Of a DNA stretch of 64,000 bases, positions 44,087 to 55,322 are shown in pieces (the stretch's first letter is position 1; each line of letters starts with the position of its first letter). The stretch comes from Aquarana catesbeiana (lineage: Eukaryota > Chordata > Amphibia > Anura > Ranidae). Under the pieces are notes generated by a model, which worked only from the letters and a program-made list of their open reading frames with translations, did no database searches and was not told the DNA's origin. The stretch is from NCBI RefSeq assembly GCF_042186555.1, contig NC_133333.1, forward strand, positions 224,542,257 through 224,606,256. Direction: 5' to 3'. Made by a program: the position numbers and the translations under genes.

Positions 44087-44640
44087 CCCCCTTTTTATTT
44101 TTTATTTTTACACTGTTCTTTTAAAAAAAAAATTGTGTCACTTTTATTCCTATTACAAGGAATGTAATAGAAAAAAAGCATGACAGGACCTCTTGAATAT
44201 GAGATCTAGGGTCAAAAAGACCTCAGGTCTCATATATACACTAAAATGCAATAGAAACAAAAACAAATGTTGTTAAAAATAAAAGTTTCTTTAAGAGCTA
44301 TGGGTGGAAATGACATTTTGACGTTGCTTCTGCCCTGCAATGGTATGGAGACGGGTGGGGGCCATCTTCCCCTCAGTCATCTCCATACCTAACGGGGAGA
44401 AGGACCCGATCGCCGCTGCCGGTGGCTCCGGGAATGCGGTGGAGGGCACCAGAGCACAGCAGGAGGGGGGCCCTCTCCCGTCGCCGATAAAAGTGATCTT
44501 GCAGCGAATCCCCCACAGAGGCCACTTTTATCTGAAAGCGGACCGCCCGCTGAAGAAGAGGATACTGGGGTTATGGTAGCTAGCTGCTGCCTAGCAACGA
44601 TATCCCCCTTCAAAGTGCCGACGTATAACGATGTAAGTGG

Positions 44641-45010
44641 TTAAAGCGGAGTTCTGCCTGGGGAAATATGATTTAAAAGTCAGCAGCCACAAATACTGCA
44701 GCTGCTGACTTTTAATATAAGGACACTTACCTGTCCAGGGAACCCGTGATGTCGGCACCTGAAGCCAACCCGTCCCTCGGCTCCGGTGCAGGCACGGCAT
44801 CCTTGCCAAGGGAAGCAAGTCGCGCTGCGCTTTCTGAATGGTCCCTGCTGTCTTCTGGGACCTGTGTGTCTCCCAGATAGCTGCGGGGGGGAAGGGTGGG
44901 GTGGGGCAGGGAGGAGTTCGCCTCACAGATTGGCGATCTTTCCCCGGAAGTGGGAGCAGATACCTGGATTTGACAGGTATCCACTCCCTCCTCCCCCCGA
45001 AAGCTGTAAA
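44641..45010. mobile_element. TTAA MITE (AAAGCGGAGTT type), right end lost
   Basis: TTAAAGCGGAGTTCTGCC start, with AAAGTCAGCAGCCACAAATACT and GGACACTTACCTGTCC as in 7743-8216. It directly abuts the family 2 repeat and shares its TTAA. Confidence 0.65.
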
Positions 45011-45039
45011 GGAAAACTAACTTATATTTACAACGTTTT

Positions 45040-45310
45040 GTAACAGAAACAAAAATAAACGTTTTTTTGTTTTTTTTTTCAAAATTTTCAGTCTTTTTTT
45101 TTTTTTATTTGTTTGGCAGAACATAAAAATCCCAGAGGTGATCAAATACCACCAAAAGAAAGCTCTATTTGTGGGAAAAAAATAATAAAAATTGAGTTTG
45201 GGTACAGTGAAGCATGACTGCGCAATTGTCATTCAAAATGCTACAGCGCTGAAAGCTGAAAATTGGTCTGGGCAGGAAGGTGTATAAGTGCCTGGTATTG
45301 AAGTGGTTAA
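45040..45310 (-). mobile_element. TTAACCACTT repeat family 1, copy e, partial
   Basis: Antisense hallmark ACCAAAAGAAAGCTCTATTTG at 45149-45169 and end TTGAAGTGGTTAA at 45310. The GC-rich half is missing. Confidence 0.75.
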
Positions 45311-45370
45311 AGTACTTTAGGCACAGCTAGATAGGTAGCATTTTCAGTTGGATGGCAGCCCCCATAGACT

Positions 45371-45952
45371 TTGAAAGTACAGTAATACCTCGGATGGCGA
45401 GTAACATGGTTTACGAGTGTTTCGGAATACGAGCTAATATTTTTTTTTTAAATCCCGACTTGGTATTTTAGCATTGTTTTGCAAGACGAGCAGGATTCAA
45501 GCCAGTGGGGTGTGCAGTACCACATTTGGCCAGACTGTTCCCGAGTGTCTTCGAGTGCATCTGAGCGTCTCAGAGCGGTTTCCGAGTGTCTCCGGTGCCC
45601 CCCCCCCCACCTCCTGGCCACATAGGGTCCTGCATAAAATAGGCACTCACTGTGGAACAAATTAGCTGAGTTTCCATTGACTCCTATGGGGAAACTCGCT
45701 TTGATATGAGTGCTTTGGATTACAAGCTTTCTTCTGGAATGAATTATGCTCTAATTTTTCCCAGAGCTTAGTAAATGTGGTAAAGCTTTGCTGATTTCCA
45801 TCATCCAATCATTTTGTACAATTTTCTTGCATCTGCTTGGGTATTCTTTACAAAATGAAGCTTTACCGTATTTACATTTACTAAGGAAAATGAGTGCAGC
45901 TTCACTTGCACACTACACAGTCTATTTACCCTTAGTAAATCCACCCCATAGT
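45371..45952. repeat. Two MITE-like repeats, no gene
   Basis: 45371-45750 begins GTACAGTAATACCTCGGATGG and carries paired phrases GGTTTACGAGTG and GGATTACAAGC near its ends. 45755-45952 has GCTTAGTAAATGTGG and CCCTTAGTAAATCCACCCC as inverted ends, matching the group at 60310. C10 run at 45600. Confidence 0.5.
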
Positions 45953-46309
45953 GTGTCATTTTCCCTATACTAGCCCACCTTCCCTGCGCTCCCCTGACGT
46001 TCTCTTTAGGAATCAATAGCTGGGTAAGCTCTGTGTTGGCTGGTGTCCAAGCTTGTACTAGGCTGATGATGTCACTCCTCTGTTGTGACAGTGCCCCAGC
46101 CTGGCAGTTGGCCACTTAGGCCCAATAAATCGCTTTCCTAACACTGACCCGCCTCTCAGGCAATCGGGTGCCCGGGTCTGGTTACCTGTCACCTGATTCG
46201 CTGACACAGGCGCTGTGATTGGACGCCTAATAGAGAGGGCCGGAGACATCGAGGAGCGTGGACGTGGAGGACGCCACCGTGACCCGCTGCGAGACAGTCC
46301 CAACTCCCG

Positions 46310-46485
46310 GGCGATGCACACTGGCAGCATTTGATGGGGCACAGTAGCGGCAATTGATGGGGCACAGTAGCTGCAATTGATGGGCACACTGGCAGCAATT
46401 GATGGGCACACTGGCAGCAATTGATGGGTACAGTAGCTGTGTTTGATGGCACAGTAGCAGCAATTTATGGGTACAATGGCTGAGT
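46310..46485. repeat. Short tandem repeat (CAGTAGCAATTGATGGGCA type)
   Basis: Units of 17-20 bp built from GGCACACTGGCAGCAATTGA and GGGCACAGTAGC variants occur about nine times. Similar short-period regions lie within family 1 repeats at 10580 and 54210. Confidence 0.8.
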
Positions 46486-46559
46486 TTGATTTATTTTTTT
46501 TTTTTTACAGTTTGCCCCCCCCCCCCAAAAAATTTTGAGCACCGGCCGCCACTGGAGGA

Positions 46560-48690
46560 GGTCATGTGCTCCTCCATACCCAGAAGCACTGCAAGTATTT
46601 GCAGTGGAGAACAGGGAACAGGATAGGAGAGTATTAGTGGGTCAAAGTGTGGGCTAGTAAGAGACCTCAAATGAGCAAAGTGACTATTTCTATTGCAAAC
46701 CCATTGCTTACCCTGTCTTGGGAAAAGGCACTTTTTTCCTTTTAAATGGCACAGTCCACATGGGTCATCGTCCCTTTAAATCAGATTGATTGTCTTTTTG
46801 ATCTTTGATTTTAGAATCACTTGGTCTTGGGTATGATTTAGTTATTGGACAGAACCAACGTTGGAATCCAATGACTGCCCATGTGTTTGGTAGAGGAAAA
46901 AGTCAGCTGAATATGAGCTGCAGACTCTCTGTGTTTCTTTTGTCGCACAGCAATCTGCAGTTTACATGGCATATTGACCGGCCTGCCAGAGCACTGTAGT
47001 ACCAGAGGTTGGGACGAGAGCTGGCTCAAGGTTGGCCCTTTATTTTCGCCTCTATGCTTTTGTGACATCTGGACTGCGTGTTTACCTTCACACCAGTGCA
47101 AGTGGAAATCTAAGTTCCTGAGCTGCTTTACTTTTTCATTACAAACTGACATTATCTCCTCTAAACAGCATAGATATGTGAACTCGAGGAAGGCTGAAGT
47201 ATTCCAGCACAGGTGTAAACTGATAAGAGGTCCATATGGGGCTCTGGTGATTTTTAAAGCTGGTGTGTGTCAGAATGAGTGAAAGGCGATCTGTTCAGTC
47301 CACTCATTTGGCACAGTTCCTATGTTATTTAATGATTGCCTGGTTCAGTTATGTTGCTGAATATCCTGGTCATTTGTATGGGCAGATCACTGATTCTGGA
47401 AATGCTAGTTGCGTGGCTGTCTTTTTTTTTCAGTACTTTGAGTCACTGATCTTGAACAAGCATACAGATCAGTAAAGACAGGGGTGGGGAGTCAGAAATG
47501 ATCTGCATACTTGTTCCAGGTCAGTGCTGGAGAAAGTGGAGCAGCATGATAGCCATGAAACTAGTATATCTTACTCATACAGAACAGGACATGGGCAAAG
47601 TATTCATAGACCCTGGTTTATTGGCCCGTACCGTAAGGAAACTGGCAAAGCTGACAAGGACATGCCACCTGTGCACCTCCCCTATAACCCTAAACCACTC
47701 CGTGAATCCTCGGTTTGGTGCTAGTGTCCTAAGGTGATGGACCTCTCTCCTTCATAGAGAGAAATCTTAGCCTAATTAGTTATTTTGTCTTTATTATTTT
47801 AATTTGAGCTCCAGTCAACTCCTCACTGCCTTCTACTGCCACAAGTAGAAGCAGTGTATCAAGATCAGTGCAACCTCGGTAAACCTTGGAAAAAAGATCC
47901 AGATTCCAGGCTGCATGGACAGCGTAATGTTGCTCTGGATCCTGCATGGTAGCTCACCTTGACATTCAGTGCAACACATGTAGTCAGGGTTCTATACAGG
48001 TCCAGATCCGTGTTCCATTCCTATGGAACCCAGTCCCTGAAGACCCTTTTGGATGTATGTTTACCAAGACGGGCGAAGCCTGGACATTGTATACAGTCCA
48101 ACCTCGTAGACAGGTAAGATGGGGGTCACCCTGTATGCTTCTGACAATTACTATAAAAGATGGGATATACTGTATATAAATTATATTTATCCCTGTGTAA
48201 ACTTTTCAAGTTTGGCGCTAAAACACAGAGCTTAGTCTCATGGGTGACCAGGTCTCTCATCAATGGTCGCGCACCTTACCACTTCTGCTGCTTGGAGCCC
48301 TCATAAAAACTCTCAGGCGCTTCCTTTCATCCTTTTGCCAAGAAGATTTGCTAGAGAACTGTCTACACCCAGGTTGCTGCTCTCTTCTTCACAATTAACT
48401 TACCCTATATTTCTGCTCCTTATTCCTTATTTATGAGTGTCCCACGGGGGAATACCCTTACATGTAGCTATGGCGGAGACCAGGCAAAAGGAAGCCATTG
48501 CAAAACCGTAGGTGAAGCTTTGCTCTGCCGAAGGCCCACGCGTCCCTTGCACTGGAGCAAGAGCCAACTTTAACACTGTTCTCTGCATGAGATTCTACCT
48601 TTATTTCAGGCACACAGTAAGCAACCTATCTGATAAAAGCAGAATGTTCTGCATTTATGTCAATTCTTTGGACAAATAGAGGCTTTAATA
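46560..48690. other. Unassigned sequence, no gene supported
   Basis: No family recognised with confidence. A splice-bounded open stretch at 47999-48113 is described as a finding. 48430-48690 may belong to the 5' part of the DIRS-like element, but no terminal repeat was seen. Confidence 0.4.
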
Positions 48691-48729
48691 CAGCCATCTC
48701 CGCCTAGGGCTCAAGATCACTATGTGCCT

Positions 48730-49012
48730 CTTCTCCTACTCCCATTTCTCTACTTGAGTTGGATCAAGTTATGCTTGCCCTAGATGAGGCAGACGTTGGA
48801 GGGAATGAAGAGGGCATTGAGGCAGTGTTGGAGGAAACTGAAGATTTTTCTTCCCCAAATTGCCACAGTTTTGAAGAGGGGGGCTTCATGATGCAACATG
48901 CTTGCTAATGTGGAAAAGTTCCTCGCTGCTCTCCACAAGAGCATTGTGCAGCTTGATTCTCCTTCTACTCCCGATGCCCCTTTGGGTACAAACAGGAATC
49001 TGTAAAATCTTC
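48730..49012 (+). pseudogene. DIRS-like gag fragment, N-terminal side
   Basis: An acidic stretch (ELDQVMLALDEADVGGNEEG) is followed by frames including NVEKFLAALHKSIVQLDSP. Stops and shifts are present. The link to gag depends on position before the clearer fragment at 51490, separated from it only by the inserted family 1 repeat and the short stretch after it. Moderate certainty. Confidence 0.45.
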
Positions 49013-49026
49013 AAAAACATTCCCTT

Positions 49027-51130
49027 TTAACCACTTCAATACTGGGCACTTGTATCCCCTTCCTTCCCAGGCCAATTTTCAGCTTTCAGTGCTGTAGTAC
49101 TTTGAATGACAATTGCACGGTCATACAACACTGTAGCCATAGAAAAATGTTATCTCTTTTTTTCACAAATAGAACTTTCTTTTAGTGGTATTTATTATTT
49201 AATCACCACTGTTTTTTGTTTTTTTTTTTGCTAAATAAACAAAAAAAGACAACAATTTTTGAAAAAAAAAATGTTTTTCTTCGTTTTTTGTATTCATTTG
49301 CAAAATTTTATAACAAGCTAAATTTTTTCCCATGGGACTTTGAATGAAGAGAGCATGTGAGGACAATAATAGTAAATATTAAAAGTAATCATATTGTCAC
49401 AATTTATTGTAAATGTACATCATCACCATATATTGGATACATAGACATAATTGCAGACCGACTTGAGAACAGCATAATAACAGTAGTAAAAATCATTCAC
49501 ATGTTAACGTAAGTTGATATAAAACAGCATCTGTGACTCATAATTCAACGCGGTTCGCGAGCAAAGCTCGCTTCTTCAGGAGTGGATATATATGCATTGT
49601 ATAAGCCGGAGAAACCAAAATCCAAAGAGGAGTGATCTCACAAGAGGCGGTAGCCAGCTGTGTCTGACATGGACCTGAAGGGGTGAAGCTAGCCGAAACC
49701 GACGTGGATAAACGGAGGGCATGCATGATATGGGAAACCGTGATATATCCCTTCATGTACCTCAATGTCCATCATCATGTATGGCACAGTGGAGGTGTGT
49801 CCACCACATGTGAAATGTGTCCTCCACGTGTGGATGAAATCATAGAAAGATGGTTAGCTAGCTTCACCCCTTCAGCTCCCGTGTCAGACACATCTGGCTA
49901 CCGCCTCCTGTGAGATCACTTCTCTTTGGATTTTGGTTTCTCCGGCTTATGTAATCCATATATACCCACTCCTGAATAAGCGAGCTTTGCTTGCAAAACG
50001 CATTGTGACAATATGATTACTTTTAATATTTACTATTATTGGCCGCACATGCTCTCCTCATTCAAAGTCCCATGGGCAAAATTTTGTTTTTTTATATGCA
50101 TTATAGGGATGGAGGTTTGTCATGGGTAGCACCAGACCATTTTCCCCCTTTCTTTGCAAATAAATAATCTTTCTTCATAAATTTAGGTATGTATTCTGCT
50201 ACATTTCCTTGATGAAAATAACCCAATACAGTGTTTATTATTTAGTCTGTAGGAAAGTTATAGAGTCTATAAACTGTGGGATGTATATCTATAAATATCT
50301 ATAAATTGATCAATCCTGATGTACCGATGGCCTATCTCATTTCTTGAGGCCCTAAAACACCAGGACAGTACAAATATCCTCCAAATGACACACCTTGGAA
50401 AGTAGACAGTCTGGGAAATTTAGTAAGAGGCATAACAAGTGTTTTCAAGCTGTCATTTTTTGTCAGTTTTTTGGAAATCAAAAAAAAAAAAAAATTCACA
50501 CATTTTCTTTTTACATAGTGTCACGTGCAGTACAGTGTTATCATATAACTGGTGTGGTGGTGATCGGGGACACTGGTGACCATATGTGAAAAAAAATATA
50601 TATATATATTTTTTTTTTTAACATTTTCTTTTTTATTACATTTTTTTTAACACACTGTGACCAGAGCAATACTGTGTTACCATAGCAACACTGTATTATT
50701 CTGGGTAAGTGATCAGTTGTTTTTTTCTGATTTGTTCAGTGTCTTTTGTTGTGATCAGCTGTGATTGGCCGAAGCTAATCACTTAGTACAGATGGGCTGG
50801 GAATGGCCCTGTCTGTACCATGTGATCACTGTGACCAATCACAGCTAGCAACATAATTGTATACAGTGGATGGCATTAAAGGAAGCCATCCATTGTTTAC
50901 AATTGTTATGTGATCTGCTGTGATTGGTCACAGTGATCACATGGTACCGGCAGTGGGCCAGTATAGTGATCAATCATCAGCTGTGTCTGATGAACACAAC
51001 CAATGACATCTTGCCGCTGTGCCGGCCCACGACCAGTACATCCTGGGAGGACGTCGTACGATGTCCACTCAGAAGGACGAAAAGCCCACCAGGCCATCAA
51101 TCTGCTATAGGTTGTGCAGGAAGGTGTTAA
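49027..51130 (+). mobile_element. TTAACCACTT repeat family 1, copy f, interrupted
   Basis: TTAACCACTTCAATACTGGG start and AGGAAGGTGTTAA end, both on TTAA. Hallmark AATAGAACTTTCTTTTAGTG near 49166. A large palindrome is nested at 49330-50090. The right part holds repeated TGATCACTGTGACCAATCAC-type motifs at 50825 and 50920. Confidence 0.75.
49330..50090. repeat. Large palindrome with paired hammerhead-like cores
   Basis: CCCATGGGACTTTGAATGA (49331-49349) is mirrored by TCATTCAAAGTCCCATGGG (50071-50089), as are ATATTAAAAGTAATCATATTG and its complement, and the inner CTCCGGCTTAT and CGGTAGCCAG blocks. The left arm has an extra segment of about 130 bp. On the minus strand near 49560 and the plus strand near 49970 each arm reads CTCCTGAAGAAGCGAGC or CTCCTGAATAAGCGAGC, TTTG, then CTCGCGAACCGCG or CTTGCAAAACGCA. 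Confidence 0.8.
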
Positions 51131-51489
51131 TGAACAGATAGAATGTTCGATCTGTGACGACTGGATCACTACAGAAAGGATTTTCACTCCTCCCAAAATC
51201 TGTGCTAGAATATATCCAGTGAAAAAAAACTTCTCTAAAGAATGAATGATCTATTCCTATAGTTGATCCTGCCATCTCAGTTGTCGCCCTGGTTCACATT
51301 GGTACGTGACTTGTCAAATCGGCGGCAATTGCTGGCAATTGATTTCCTGCGCCGCACCAATTTAAAAAAGTAGCTTCTGTACTACTTTTGCGATTTCGGG
51401 CTGCGATTTACATTGACATCTGTGCAGAAACCTGCACAGATGTCTCTGAAATCGCGGCCAAAATCGGGACTGTTCAGCTGAACTCGTGG

Positions 51490-51690
51490 GGCTTCATTCC
51501 GCAGCTCAGCGTGAACCTGGGCTTAAACAAACATCTTACTGTACCTATTAATGATGTCCGCTCTTTCAAAGATTCTGCTGATAGAAAGTCTGAGACGTTA
51601 TTAAAGGCTTTCTTTACTTTGGCAGGCCCAACCCTGCAACCAGCTCTCGCTGCAATTTTCGGTGTGTCAAACAGCAGCTAACAACTACTT
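51490..51690 (+). pseudogene. DIRS-like gag fragment
   Basis: The frame gives VPINDVRSFKDSADRKSETL followed by KAFFTLAGPTLQPALAAIFG. The Phe-Lys-Asp...Asp-Arg-Lys pattern with a Leu-Lys-Pro/Leu-Gln-Pro-Ala tail is characteristic of DIRS gag. It is cut off by a stop after SNSS. The next 200 bp are degenerate gag in other frames. Confidence 0.7.
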
Positions 51691-52434
51691 TCCAGGATCA
51701 TGCTTTAACAGAGCAATTGCAGCAACTGACTTCTGCTCTGCTCTTTTTGCATGGATGCCTTAGAACATGTGAAGAGCCAGATTTCCAGAATGGCCCTAAT
51801 CTTTATTCTCATGCACAGAATTCTGAGGCTAAAAGCCTGGACAGCTGAAGCCTCTTGTAAATAACGCCCCACATGTATGCCTTTCAAGGAAGATGTCTGT
51901 TTTGGGAGGTAATTTTTCATAAAATATGTCACAGGAGGGAAGGTTTTACTTCCACAGAAGTAGATCCTAAGACCCCCCTCCTCATGAGCCTCTACCTCTG
52001 CAAAACAGAGCACCTAATCGCTCTACCAAGGCTTCAAATTCTTAAGTTCAGACCTTCCTTTCGGTGCAAGACTTGAGTCACAAAGTCCTCTTCTCAATTA
52101 AGAGGTGCCCTCACTCCTCAGAATGGAGGAACGTCTTTTACAGTTTGCCTCTTTGTGTGTCACAGATGTCCCAAACCTGTGGGTTCAATTTGTGGCTTCA
52201 AGGGGGGGGGGGGGGGTACAAAACAGGAGCATCTAAGCAAATGGGAGGGGAATTAATCTTTGCTTCAAGGTTTATCTTGCATTAAGCCCCCATTGCAGCA
52301 CCCTGTGCTTCATTGGGATCTCAGCTCGGTTTTCTCTGCCTTGCAGAAACCACCCTTAGAACCTATCAGGAATATTTCTTAGATGACCTCTCCTACAAAG
52401 TAGCCTTTTTGGTTGCTATCACATTTATCAGACA

Positions 52435-52615
52435 GGGCAAGCCGCACCCACTGGGAGAAGACAGTGATTATCGCTAGCGGCTATAGTAGCTGCTAGCGAT
52501 AATTGCAAGAGAATCCAGCAGGCTGGCTGTACCCAAGTTGATTGATCCATCAACTTGGTACATTCAGCCGGCCCATTAGTAGTTTGAATCTCAGCCGGTT
52601 CAGCAGAAACCATAT
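52435..52615. repeat. Palindrome-rich insertion in the recombinase remnant
   Basis: TATCGCTAGC and GCTAGCGATA form a perfect 10-bp stem (52468-52501), and CCAAGTTGAT/ATCAACTTGG another (52534-52559). Recombinase sequence is missing between the two sides. Probably a MITE; ends not fixed. Confidence 0.55.
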
Positions 52616-52737
52616 GTGGCCGGCCTTACACCTCAATAAGGAGATAGTCCTACCATCCTTGTGCCCTGCTCCAAAGCATCTAAAAGAAATCTTCCTTTGC
52701 CTGGATGTAGTCAGAACCATTAGAGTCTATCTCAAAG

Positions 52738-52850
52738 AATGAATGAATGAGTGAGTGACTGACTTGTATAGCACTACCTATGCGAACTGAATCGCCTCAG
52801 GGCGCTTTTTGCCGCTGGTGTCCATCTGCGGTATAGCGCGGTCCTTTACC
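52738..52850 (-). mobile_element. L2-type LINE 3' tail, antisense
   Basis: GAATGAATGAATGAGTGAG is the complement of the (ATTC)n tail and CGAACTGAATCGCCTCAGGG the complement of CTTGAGGCGATTCAGTTCG at 13364-13382. It interrupts the recombinase remnant. Confidence 0.88.
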
Positions 52851-53302
52851 CCATAGGGTCCCGACACAAAGGACATACTGCTTCCAAGTCAACCATTGCG
52901 TGATGGGTAAAAAATCTGATCGCTAGAGCTTACACTCTCAAGGACAAATCTCCATTTGCTCTTTTACGCACCCATTCCACCAGATCAGTGGGTGTATACT
53001 GGGCATTTGGGCACCAGGCCTCTGTAGCCCAGCTATGTAAGGCTTCTACCTGGTTCTCTCTTCAAACTTTTCCTGGCAGGTGGATGTCCAATCTTTGGCC
53101 ACAAGGTTCTTATGGCAGCCCCTCGAAGTTGGATCCTTTTAACTATTGTTGTTGGTCCTTCTTGTACAGTTCTGTTTGCGTAGTTGTTGCCCACCCATCT
53201 CATTTATTGCTTGGGGAGGTCCCAGGATGTCCTGTACTGTACAATTGAGTTAAAAGACATTTTGACTTACCTGTAAATTATGTATCTTGGAGTACAGTAC
53301 TG

Positions 53303-53488
53303 CAGTGGTTCTCAACCTCAGTCCTCAAGTACCCCCAACGGGCGATGATTTCAGGTTTTCCTTTACTTTACAAACCTGCTTTAAATCAATATCAATAACA
53401 TGGTATTGATAAGAGTTATTTTATCTAAGGGAAGTTCCCAAAACATGGCTCGTTGGGAGTACTTGAGGGCTGAGGTTGAGAACCACTG
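53303..53488. mobile_element. hAT-type MITE (CAGTGGTTCTCAACC ends)
   Basis: Perfect 15-bp ends CAGTGGTTCTCAACC and GGTTGAGAACCACTG. Flanks CAGTACTG (53295-53302) and CAGTACAG (53489-53496) form an 8-bp duplication with one mismatch. It lies between the arms of the DIRS-like terminal inverted repeat. Confidence 0.9.
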
Positions 53489-53917
53489 CAGTACAGGACA
53501 CAGACCACCCTCCCTTCCATTCCTTGGTTACTCTGCATTGCTGGCTACAAAATGGAGAATTTATGGGAGTAGAGTAGGGTTATAGTTGCCAAGAGGGCAT
53601 TCCCTCAAAGCTTTGCCAATGCCCATTCACATGAAGGTGCAAGCCTTTATCCCAGGGTTCATGCATACCTTAGCTGTGTCCTGTACTGTACTCCAAAATA
53701 TGAAATTTACAGGTGAGTCAAAATTCCTCTTCTTTTAGACACCAGCACTGTTTGCTTGGAGAATATGGATCAGCTGGAAAATGCATCTCCATCACTTCTG
53801 TTCTTCCTGTGCTAAATAGTCCTAGCAGCATCTGATTTTGGTGCTCACCACCTCTCTGTCATATGGCAACACCCATTAGAGTTTGTTTTCCCCGTCTAAA
53901 GATTATGGGCAGATCAA

Positions 53918-54800
53918 CCATTAGCCTACTGGGCACTTAAACCCCCTTCCTGCTAGGACCAATTTTCAGCTTTCAGCGGTCATACTTTGAATGACAATTG
54001 CACGGTCATACAACACTGTACCCAAATGAAATGTTTATCATTTCTTTTCACACAAATAGAGCTTTCTTTTGGTGGCATTTAATCACCGCTGGGTTTTTAA
54101 TTTTTTGCTAAAAAAAAAAACGAAAAAAGACCGAAAATTTTGAAAAAAACAAACAGTTTCATAGTTTGTTATAAAATTTTGGAAACAGGTAATTTTTCTC
54201 CTTCGTTGATATGCACTGATGGGCACTGTTAGGCGGCACTGATAAGGCATCACTAATGGGCACTGATAGGTAGCACTGATGAGGTGACACTGATGGGCGG
54301 CACTGATGGGCACTGGTAGGTGACACTGATAGGCAGCACTGATCGGTGGCACTGATGATGAGGCACTGATGGGCAATGATTGTCAGCACTGGTGGGCATT
54401 GATTGGTGGCACTGGTGGCTACTGATAGGTGGCACTGGTGGGCACTGATGAGGCAGCCGCGGCTCTCTGTGTGAGGGACCCATATTCCTCTGACAGAAGC
54501 CGTTGATCGGCTTTTTTTTCCCCTCACGCTGACAACGTGAGGGAAAAAAATACTGATTACAGATCTTCTGTTTACATCACGTGATCAGCTGATCACGCGG
54601 TATGGGGCCGGGATCCACCCCTTACTCCGATCTGTGATCAGCTGAGGCTCATGGACTCCGTGATCACAGAGCGCGCCGCACCCGTCCCCCAGGGATGCAC
54701 AGGCAGCTCATGCACAGGAGGACGTCCATGGATGCCCTCTCAGCAATTAAGGCCCGCTCTGTAGCCGTCTTTCGGTTATAGCACGGACGGCAAGTAGTTA
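53918..54800 (+). mobile_element. TTAACCACTT repeat family 1, copy g
   Basis: Starts with a diverged CCATTAGCCTACTGGGC, has AATAGAGCTTTCTTTTGGTG at 54054-54073, and ends GGCAAGTAGTTAA at 54800. The centre (54205-54450) is a short-period tandem region of GGGCACTGATGGCACTGAT type units. Open frames through it are low-complexity. Confidence 0.75.
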
Positions 54801-54916
54801 AAAGTAACTCTGTCATTAAAACAAAAACAATGAAAAGTGTGCCCCCTCTAAAAAAGAAATGTAAAACATACCTATTCTGCTGCTCGTGCTGCTAAAGGGC
54901 TATATCCCTTTTCAGT

Positions 54917-55214
54917 ACAGTTGCCAACCGTCGGTAGATTTACCGACAGTTTGTAAAAATCTGTGACTTTTTACAACTGTCTAAATATCAGGGGCTGATA
55001 AATTGTCATGCTGTGTTGATGTTTTATGTGTAAACCAGGCAAATTACTTGTTATGGGTATTGTCAGTGTTTACATATTGTGTTTAAATGTCAATTGTCTT
55101 AGTTTTTAATAGGAGTTCTTTATTTTCTCTGGCTGTCAGCAAAAAAATGTGCTCCGTCAGTAAATGTTCCATGTTTTGCCAGTAAAACATGCTGCGGGAG
55201 GTTGGCAACACTGC
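54917..55214. mobile_element. MITE with CAGTTGCCAACC / GGTTGGCAACACTG ends
   Basis: Inverted ends differ by a GT deletion on the left. Inner ACCGACAG and GTCAGTAAATG are also partly paired. Probably hAT-type; target duplication unclear. Confidence 0.6.
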
Positions 55215-55322
55215 TTTCCAGATTCTTCAGAAACTGGTATTTCCAGGATTGATGATCTATTGGTCCCCTGCCACACGCTTTGGTTCCCACTAAGCACTAT
55301 GCCACTACTGGGTCCTGTAGAG

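Larger units (their letters stand above)
42773..44644 (+). mobile_element. TTAACCACTT repeat family 2, split by a CR1 tail
   Basis: Starts TTAACCACTTAAGGTCC, has CACCCTAGAGAATAAAATGG at 42886-42905, and ends CGATGTAAGTGGTTAA. A CR1 3' fragment interrupts it at 43383-44086. Related to 56533-57609 and to the interior of 1-583. Confidence 0.8.
52270..53080 (+). pseudogene. DIRS-like tyrosine recombinase, broken
   Basis: Pieces in order are LGSQLGF/WDLSSVFSALQKPPLEP, DDLSYKVAFLVAIT, EIVLPSLCPAPKHLKEIFL with CLDVVRTIRVYLKE, ASKSTIA with LIARAYTLKDKSPF, then HSTRSVGVYWAFGHQASVAQ and CKASTWFSLQTF. This matches the C-terminal half of DIRS recombinases. The His-x-x-Arg of the active site (HSTR) is kept, but the first Arg region (ARRVSEL) is replaced by an insertion and the final Tyr segment (RFY) is lost. 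Several frame changes occur. Confidence 0.82.
48700..53725 (+). mobile_element. Decayed DIRS-like element with nested insertions
   Basis: Gag-like pieces (48730-49010, 51490-51690) are followed by tyrosine-recombinase pieces (52270-53080). At the 3' end is an inverted repeat pair TGACTTACCTGTAAATTATG (53270-53289) and GAAATTTACAGGTGAGTCA (53703-53721). The reverse transcriptase/RNase H region is missing. Insertions include a family 1 repeat (49027-51130), a palindromic frog repeat (about 52435-52615), an L2 tail (52738-52850) and a hAT MITE (53303-53488). The left limit is uncertain. Confidence 0.75.

Noticed and set aside
46058..46463. Pro/Cys/Ala-rich minus-strand frames of 78-120 codons
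   Set aside because: Derived from the short tandem repeat at 46310-46485.
54083..54527. Pro/His/Gln-rich minus-strand frames
   Set aside because: Low-complexity translation of the short-period core in a family 1 repeat.
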